Below are positions 14,074-18,631 of a stretch of DNA of 18,631 nucleotides, piece by piece. Every line of letters starts with the position of its first letter. The stretch's first letter is position 1. The translations under genes were made by a program, and so were the position numbers. The notes under the pieces are model-generated. The model was not told the DNA's origin. It ran no database searches and worked only from the letters and a program-made list of their open reading frames with translations. The stretch is from the NCBI GenBank assembly GCA_900551535.1, contig URWJ01000015.1, positions 1-18,631 on the forward strand. Reading direction: 5' to 3'. The stretch comes from an uncultured Granulicatella sp. GTDB lineage: Bacteria > Bacillota > Bacilli > Lactobacillales > Aerococcaceae.

Positions 14074-14109
14074 AAATACGCTAGATGGATAACCATCTAG
14101 CGTATTTTT
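14074..14109. terminator. Bidirectional terminator between tRNA-Leu and gor
   Basis: AAATACGCTAGATGG and CCATCTAGCGTATTT form a 15-bp perfect stem with a four-base ATAA loop. A TTTTT run follows on the plus strand, and A residues on the other side serve the minus strand, so it can end both the tRNA and the gor transcripts. Confidence 0.9.
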
Positions 14110-14137
14110 GTGCATGTATTTTGTACTAGCCTAGTTG

Positions 14138-15487
14138 TTAGCGCATTAATACAAACTCTTCGCTACCAGTTGGATGGATTGCTACTGTTGCGTCGAAGTC
14201 GGCTTTCGTTGCTCCCATTTTAATGGCTACGGCAAAGCCTTGAATCATTTCATCAACGCCATATCCAATCCCGTGGAGTCCGACTACTTTTTCGTCTGCT
14301 CCTGCTGTGATGAGTTTGAAGAGCGCTTGTTGGCGATGGCTTGTCACGGCTGAATACATTCCAGCAAACGTTGATAAGTATGCCTTCACGTTTTCTTTGC
14401 CATACTCTTTCACGGCTTGTTCTTCTGAAAGCCCCACTGTTCCAATGGCTGGATGTGAGAACACGACTGTTGGAATCGTTGAGTAGTCCATTTTCGCGTT
14501 TGTTTGTCCGTTAAATAAACGTTCTGCTAGTGTGCGTCCTGCTTTAATCGCTACTGGCGTCAATTCTTTTTCACCAGAAGCGTCTCCCAGTGCGTACACA
14601 CCTTGAGCTGTAGTTTCTTGGAATTCATTCACTTTGATAAATCCACGTTCTGTTAATTCCACGCCCGCTGCTTCAAGGTTTAACCCTTCTGTATGAGGAA
14701 TTCGTCCTGTAGCCCAAATCACTTTTTCAGCAGCGAAAGTTGTTCCATCTTCGAAATGAATTTCCACAGTCCCATCTTCAAGTTGAACCAATTTTTGTGG
14801 CACTTTGTTTGTGTGCAATGTTGGTCCTGATTTTTCCATTTCCGCAACGAGTACTTCAATAATCGAATGGTCGAAGTTACGTAAAGGACGATCGCGGCGA
14901 ACGAAAAGGTCTGTCTTCACGCCTAGCGCATGTAAGACACCCGAAAGTTCTACAGCAATATATCCAGCGCCTAAGATGGCTACGGATTGTGGCAACACGT
15001 CCCAAGCAAACACATCGTCAGAAGTGCCGCCAAGTTCTTTTCCTTCTACGTTTGGAATGGCAGGTTTAGCTCCTGTCGCAATCACGATATGATTCGCGCG
15101 GTACTCTTCCCCATTCACTTCAATCGTGTGGGCATCGATAAAGCGCGCGTACCCTTTAATCACGGTTACGTTGTTGCGTTCAAAAGTTCCATTATAAGAG
15201 TTACGTGAACGGTCAATATAGGCTTCACGGTTTTTCTTTAATGTCGCAAAATCAAAAGTGACATTTTCTGCGGTAAACCCATAGTCTGGACCATATGCGT
15301 GAATCGCCTCTGCAATTTGCGCACCATACCACATAATTTTCTTAGGAACACAGCCGATATTTACACAGGTTCCTCCAAGTAAGTTTCCTTCTACTACGGC
15401 TACGCGGGCACCATGCATGGCTGCACGGTTTGCTGTGGCAATCCCACCACTACCGCCACCGATAGAAATCATATCAAATTCCTTCAT
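14138..15487 (-). CDS. gor: Glutathione-disulfide reductase
   Basis: A 449-residue class I pyridine nucleotide-disulfide oxidoreductase, nearly the length of E. coli Gor (450). The FAD-binding loop is GGGSGG (residues 10-15). The redox-active pair is C41 and C46 in GGTCVNIGCVPKK. The NADPH loop is LGAGYIAVELSGVL, followed by FVRRDRPLR with arginines typical of NADPH preference. The dimer-interface catalytic dyad is in HPTGSEEF (H438, E443). It reduces glutathione disulfide with NADPH in the cytoplasm. The start is the ATG at 15487, with GGAGG eight bases before it. The ATG five codons upstream overlaps that site. It is a single gene. No glutathione synthesis gene is in the window, so imported glutathione is possible. 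Confidence 0.93.
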   Translation of the reverse strand: MKEFDMISIGGGSGGIATANRAAMHGARVAVVEGNLLGGTCVNIGCVPKKIMWYGAQIAEAIHAYGPDYGFTAENVTFDFATLKKNREAYIDRSRNSYNGTFERNNVTVIKGYARFIDAHTIEVNGEEYRANHIVIATGAKPAIPNVEGKELGGTSDDVFAWDVLPQSVAILGAGYIAVELSGVLHALGVKTDLFVRRDRPLRNFDHSIIEVLVAEMEKSGPTLHTNKVPQKLVQLEDGTVEIHFEDGTTFAAEKVIWATGRIPHTEGLNLEAAGVELTERGFIKVNEFQETTAQGVYALGDASGEKELTPVAIKAGRTLAERLFNGQTNAKMDYSTIPTVVFSHPAIGTVGLSEEQAVKEYGKENVKAYLSTFAGMYSAVTSHRQQALFKLITAGADEKVVGLHGIGYGVDEMIQGFAVAIKMGATKADFDATVAIHPTGSEEFVLMR

Positions 15488-15517
15488 ACGCTCATCCTCC
15501 ATTATTTCGTCACACTC

Positions 15518-15523
15518 ATTCTA
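15518..15523 (-). promoter_or_regulatory. Possible -10 box of gor
   Basis: TAGAAT on the minus strand; AAGACA lies 18 bases upstream as a partial -35. The leader would be about 25 nt. Confidence 0.4.
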
Positions 15524-15573
15524 TCAGATTGCTTTTGCTTTTGTCTTAAACCCTGCTCATGAATCATTGAATT

Positions 15574-15785
15574 ACTGCTAAAAAAAATGATTACTTCTAA
15601 GCCTTGCGGCTTTGTTTTATAATCGCTGTTACGGGGCACCGGAGCAAGCCTTGGTCTTGCTCCTTCGAAGCTTCAAACGCGGAGTAAGGAACAAGTTCCT
15701 ACTCCGCGTAGTTCACATTCGATGCGATTCCCCGTTACTGCGATTATAAAATCCGCAGGCTTCTTCGTAATCATTTCTTTAGTGC
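15574..15785. repeat. Large imperfect palindrome with two internal hairpins
   Basis: The outer arms 15574-15636 and 15730-15785 are inverted copies sharing AAATGATTAC, AAGCC with GCGG, TTTTATAATCGC and ACGGGG, with small indels. Inside lie GGAGCAAG/CTTGCTCC (15641-15663) and a near-perfect hairpin ACGCGGAGTAAGGAAC with GTTCCTACTCCGCGT (15677-15709, one bulge). The layout (two stem-loops inside a long stem) resembles an RNA junction or a non-autonomous mobile repeat. It occupies most of the 426-base gap between gor and the C39-like gene. No ORF in it looks real. The rest of the gap (15786-15913) shows only a weak hairpin (TCTGG with CCAGA) and nothing else recognisable. Confidence 0.7.
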
Positions 15786-15913
15786 TTTTCAGATTTGAGA
15801 CAAATTTTAAAAACTCTGGATAGAATGGCTGTGCCAGATAATGGACTCTTCGCTCCTTACTACCGTGCTAGTAGTTTGTTTGTGCTTTTAAGTCTGCCTT
15901 ATTAGCGACTAGA

Positions 15914-16456
15914 CTAGAGCTTTTCAATCCAGAGGGCGCAGAGTGTTTGGACGGCTGGGATAATCGTAGTGATTGAGCCGTGGTTATCGTATGCCTTATA
16001 CCAGAGTTTGCCAGTTGAGTCAAAGGCGTATTGGTAAACAACTAGCCAGTGATTCTTATACGGGCTACCAAGAGCGGCTGTGGTTCCTACGACAACAGGT
16101 ACGCCGTCTTCAAGAAGTCCTGGCACGACTTTTTCACTAAATAAATTAAAGTGTGTCTTATAACCGTATTTCTTCCACTCGTTATTGAGTCCGCGTTGGA
16201 CATCCCAATAGAAAGTTCCGCGATATGGCAGTGCGTATTCAATTGAGGCTTCCATGCCTTTTAAAAGCTCGTCCATCGATTGTGTCACGACGCCTTCGCG
16301 TTTCGCCATGAGGACCGTTAAGCAAGCAGCCGCGTACGTTCCACAGACTCCTGGTGTCTTTTCATTCACGTAAGCTTTGAACGGTTTCATATCCCCTTCA
16401 GGAAGGCCTCGCCATTCAACTTTTTCTTCTAAGCTGTGTTTCTTCTCCCACTTCAT
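15914..16456 (-). CDS. Papain-like (C39-type) cysteine peptidase-fold protein
   Basis: The 180-residue protein has the order of catalytic elements seen in C39-like and papain-like folds: a Cys at the start of a helix (C38 in PGVCGTYAAACLTVLM), a His in KNHWLVVY, and an Asp/Asn in AYDNHGS. There is no signal peptide or membrane segment, so it should be cytoplasmic unless exported by another route. The substrate is unknown; it could be a peptidase, a transglutaminase-like enzyme or an inactive relative. The ATG at 16456 has GGAG seven bases upstream; another ATG two codons earlier is too close to the binding site. It lies 33 bases downstream of gpmA without a terminator or obvious promoter, so it is probably co-transcribed with it. 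Confidence 0.68.
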   Translation of the reverse strand: MKWEKKHSLEEKVEWRGLPEGDMKPFKAYVNEKTPGVCGTYAAACLTVLMAKREGVVTQSMDELLKGMEASIEYALPYRGTFYWDVQRGLNNEWKKYGYKTHFNLFSEKVVPGLLEDGVPVVVGTTAALGSPYKNHWLVVYQYAFDSTGKLWYKAYDNHGSITTIIPAVQTLCALWIEKL

Positions 16457-16489
16457 TCGCATTCTCCTTATTGTTCAAAATAATCGTCT

Positions 16490-17176
16490 TTATTTTTCAA
16501 AATGATATTCTTTCACTTGTAAGTTTTCATCGAGGTCAAATACAAGCGGTGTTCCTGTTGGAATTTCGAATTTCAAGATTTCATCTTCGCTAAGGTTGAG
16601 TAAGTATTTCACCAAACTGCGAAGTGAATTGCCGTGCGCTACAACTAACACATTCTTGCCGTCTAGTAAATCCACCGCAATCTTATCTTGCCAAATTGGA
16701 AGCACGCGGTCCAAGGTTGTTTTCAATGTTTCCCCTTGAGGAAGGTCCTTCACTTGTAGATGTTTGTAGCGTGGGTCTTGCGCTTGTTTAGCCGCTTCTT
16801 CCTCGCTAAGAAGTGGAGGCATTACGTCGTATGAACGTCTCCAAAGCAACACTTGTTCGTCGCCATATTTTTCGCGTGTTTCTTGTTTGTTGAGTCCTTG
16901 CAAGGCTCCATAGTGGCGTTCGTTTAATCGCCAGCTCTTTGTTTCTGGTAAATAGTCTTGATTTAATTCAGACAAGACGATATGACCTGTGTGGATGGCT
17001 CTTTTTAATACTGATAAATACACATGATCAAATTGAATGTCTAATGATCGTAGCACTTTCCCTGCATGATGGGCTTCTTCTACCCCTTTATCCGTCAATT
17101 CCACATCGCTCCAACCAGTAAATAAATTGAGGGCATTCCATTCACTTTGCCCATGTCGAACAAATACTAATTTCAT
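16490..17176 (-). CDS. gpmA: 2,3-bisphosphoglycerate-dependent phosphoglycerate mutase
   Basis: This glycolytic enzyme interconverts 3- and 2-phosphoglycerate through a phosphohistidine. The 228-residue length matches the short Lactobacillales form (E. coli has 250). The phosphoacceptor is H8 in LVFVRHGQSEWN. Other active-site residues are R7, R59, E86 with R87-H88 (LNERHYGAL), and H181 in VVAHGNSLRSL. NLFTGWSDVELT is also diagnostic. The start is the ATG at 17176, seven bases from AAGGA; another ATG two codons upstream is too close to it. A strong promoter precedes the gene. The C39-like gene follows in the same unit. Confidence 0.96.
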   Translation of the reverse strand: MKLVFVRHGQSEWNALNLFTGWSDVELTDKGVEEAHHAGKVLRSLDIQFDHVYLSVLKRAIHTGHIVLSELNQDYLPETKSWRLNERHYGALQGLNKQETREKYGDEQVLLWRRSYDVMPPLLSEEEAAKQAQDPRYKHLQVKDLPQGETLKTTLDRVLPIWQDKIAVDLLDGKNVLVVAHGNSLRSLVKYLLNLSEDEILKFEIPTGTPLVFDLDENLQVKEYHFEK

Positions 17177-17207
17177 GTTCATTCCTTCTTTCTGAATTTC
17201 TACTTAT

Positions 17208-17236
17208 ATTGTACGCCTGTTCTCAGAAAGTTTCAA
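17208..17236 (-). promoter_or_regulatory. Promoter of gpmA
   Basis: TTGAAA and TACAAT with a 17-base spacer on the minus strand, giving a leader of about 25 nt. Confidence 0.75.
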
Positions 17237-17261
17237 AGAACGACGCCCGATGTGTTGCCAT

Positions 17262-17291
17262 TTGCCCTAAATCATCATTTAGTGGTAAAAT
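17262..17291 (+). promoter_or_regulatory. Possible promoter of the O-antigen-ligase-family gene
   Basis: TTGCCC and TAAAAT are separated by 18 bases. The predicted leader to the ATG at 17348 is about 50 nt. Confidence 0.48.
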
Positions 17292-17347
17292 AAGCTGATA
17301 TCTATTTCATTAGATGATTGGTAGAAACACTACCTGAAAGGAACATT

Positions 17348-18544
17348 ATGAAATTACTAACGATTATCGAAAAGATAAAACGATTCTCGAATCAGGACTT
17401 AGCGCTGTACTTACTCATTATCAGTAGCTTCCTTCCGTTTTATTTATTCCTAACATTGTTCGTCTTATATATCATCCTTCTCGCCTTTACGGGAAAATTA
17501 AAACAAGTATTCAAAGACTTAACACAGCACCCGTTCTTACTGGCGTTTATCGGATTCAGCTTTATCGTATCGATGGTAGCCGGTAACTATATCGGCGCTG
17601 TCATCTCAGTTGGATTCGTGATGTATGCGATATTCTTTAAATACTATCAAAGACGATTGACACCGGACTTTTTCCATATCGTTCTACAGACGGTCTTACT
17701 CCTCAGCATTTTCGCCGCGGGATTTGCGTTCTTAGAACACTATGAAATCGTTCATAAATTTAACTACACCTTCCTCTCACCGAAGATGCAAGTATGGCAC
17801 CAAAACCGTGCGGAAGTGACGTTCTTTAATCCGAACTACTACGGAATTATTTGTTGCTTCTGTATTATGATTGGCTTCTACTTACTCAGCATCACGAAGA
17901 GTTGGTTCTGGAAGTTCATCGGCGCTGTCGCGATTGGGATTAACCTATTCGGCCTCAGCTTCACGCAAAACCGAACAGCTTTCCCAGCGATTATCTGTGG
18001 AGCGATTATTTACCTCTTCACGACCATTCGTAACTCGAAAGCATTCTGGCTCAGCATCGCCGCATTTGCAGTGGGACTCATGTTCCTCTTCTCAAATGAC
18101 ATTGGCGTTCGTATGGGAACCCTCGACTCTTCGATGGAAGAACGCGTTTCGATTTGGAATGCCGGCATGGTTCTCTTTAAACAAAATCCATGGTTCGGTG
18201 AAGGGCCTCTGACCTACTTGCATAGTTTCCAAAGAATCGGAGCTCGCTACCACGAACACGCGCACAGTTTATATATCGATACCATTTCAAGCTACGGAAT
18301 TATCGGAACATTGCTTCTTGCGATTTCTACCCTTAAACCGGTACGTATGCTTTTAGAAATGAGTCGCGATCCTAAGAAACGTCCCATCGTTGGACTCTAC
18401 GTTTCGTTTATCGTTGTACTCTTCGTTCACGGTATATTCGACGTAGCCATCCTTTGGGTACAAAGTGCATTCTTATTCTTACTAGTAATGACAAGTATTC
18501 CAATGTGGATGAAACAAGAAGAAAACGTCATGCCACATAAATAA
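17348..18544 (+). CDS. O-antigen ligase family (Wzy_C) membrane protein
   Basis: The 398-residue protein is strongly hydrophobic, with about ten membrane segments. The Wzy_C hallmark lies in its C-terminal half: an Arg in EERVSIWNAGMVLFKQNPW, a glycine-rich turn (GEGPL), then the histidine cluster YHEHAHSLYID near residue 303, followed by GIIGTLLL. Members join or polymerise glycan chains on the outer face of the membrane (O-antigen ligase WaaL, polymerase Wzy, and Gram-positive counterparts). Here the substrate is unknown; teichoic acid, capsule or protein glycan are options. The ATG follows AAGGA with five bases between; an in-frame ATG 30 bases upstream has no binding site. No other glycan gene adjoins it within the window. 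Confidence 0.8.
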   Translation: MKLLTIIEKIKRFSNQDLALYLLIISSFLPFYLFLTLFVLYIILLAFTGKLKQVFKDLTQHPFLLAFIGFSFIVSMVAGNYIGAVISVGFVMYAIFFKYYQRRLTPDFFHIVLQTVLLLSIFAAGFAFLEHYEIVHKFNYTFLSPKMQVWHQNRAEVTFFNPNYYGIICCFCIMIGFYLLSITKSWFWKFIGAVAIGINLFGLSFTQNRTAFPAIICGAIIYLFTTIRNSKAFWLSIAAFAVGLMFLFSNDIGVRMGTLDSSMEERVSIWNAGMVLFKQNPWFGEGPLTYLHSFQRIGARYHEHAHSLYIDTISSYGIIGTLLLAISTLKPVRMLLEMSRDPKKRPIVGLYVSFIVVLFVHGIFDVAILWVQSAFLFLLVMTSIPMWMKQEENVMPHK

Positions 18545-18631
18545 ACGAAAAAAAATAAAATCCCAAGTTTCACTGCTGGCACTGACCCCCGTAAATGAGA
18601 ATTAAATAAAAACACCTCCAAGTTGGATTTG
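18545..18631. other. Gene-free end of window, no clear terminator
   Basis: After the ligase stop there is an A-rich stretch, then a more GC-balanced patch with the direct repeat CACTG-CTGG-CACTG followed by ACCCCCG, then AT-rich sequence and the small palindrome TCCAAGTTGGA. I see no terminator hairpin with a T run. The patch could be the edge of a mobile element continuing beyond the window, but this is weak. Confidence 0.25.

Noticed and set aside
13980..14110. An integration site (att) at the tRNA-Leu gene
   Set aside because: The 3' end of the tRNA is not repeated elsewhere in the window and no integrase gene is adjacent.
15600..15630. Promoters from the TATAAT in each arm of the 15574-15785 element
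   Set aside because: Neither has a recognisable -35 box at 16-18 bases and no gene lies in the expected direction within the element.

Overview
The window looks like chromosomal DNA of a low-GC Gram-positive coccus or rod of the order Lactobacillales. Evidence: AGGAGG-type ribosome binding sites, sigma-A promoters with 17-nt spacers, rho-independent terminators after most units, a tRNA without encoded CCA, and a typical lactic-acid-bacterial gene set (SpxH-like adaptor, PepF, KtrAB, YclM-type aspartate kinase, 228-aa GpmA). A Carnobacteriaceae or Aerococcaceae member such as Granulicatella is a guess, not a demonstrated assignment. There is no phage, CRISPR or complete IS.

Layout. 1-980: SpxH/YjbH-like thioredoxin-fold protein (+), then a stretch where one terminator occurs twice around an imperfect palindrome. 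980-5064: pepF, ktrA and ktrB (all -), where ktrB-ktrA is an operon for K+ uptake. 5098-6474: aspartate kinase (-). 6589-8200: gloA (+), a free-standing structured small RNA with its own promoter and terminator (7068-7229), and a zinc-ribbon membrane protein (+). 8202-9046: a very AT-rich segment with one DUF4230-like membrane-anchored protein, flanked by two copies of the same terminator and so probably inserted. 9052-10439: a small membrane protein and a secreted DUF1002 protein (both -). 10559-13385: trkA-trkH, a second K+ uptake system (-). 13509-14109: sprT-like gene and tRNA-Leu(GAG) (+). 14138-15487: glutathione reductase (-). 15488-15913: a gene-free gap with a large multi-hairpin palindromic element. 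15914-17236: gpmA with a downstream papain/C39-like protein (-). 17262-18544: an O-antigen-ligase-family membrane protein (+). The last 87 bases hold no gene I can recognise.

Functional links. Ion homeostasis is represented twice (KtrAB and TrkAH). Thiol, aldehyde and protein stress functions are scattered through the window (SpxH, GloA, Gor) but lie in separate transcription units, so no joint system is claimed.

The least ordinary features are intergenic: the unrecognised small RNA, two loci where a terminator is duplicated around intervening DNA, and the 200-nt palindromic element. Several starts were moved inward to fit ribosome binding sites (ktrB, gloA, DUF4230 gene, 9052 gene, gor, C39-like gene, gpmA, ligase). 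The DUF4230 gene probably starts with TTG.
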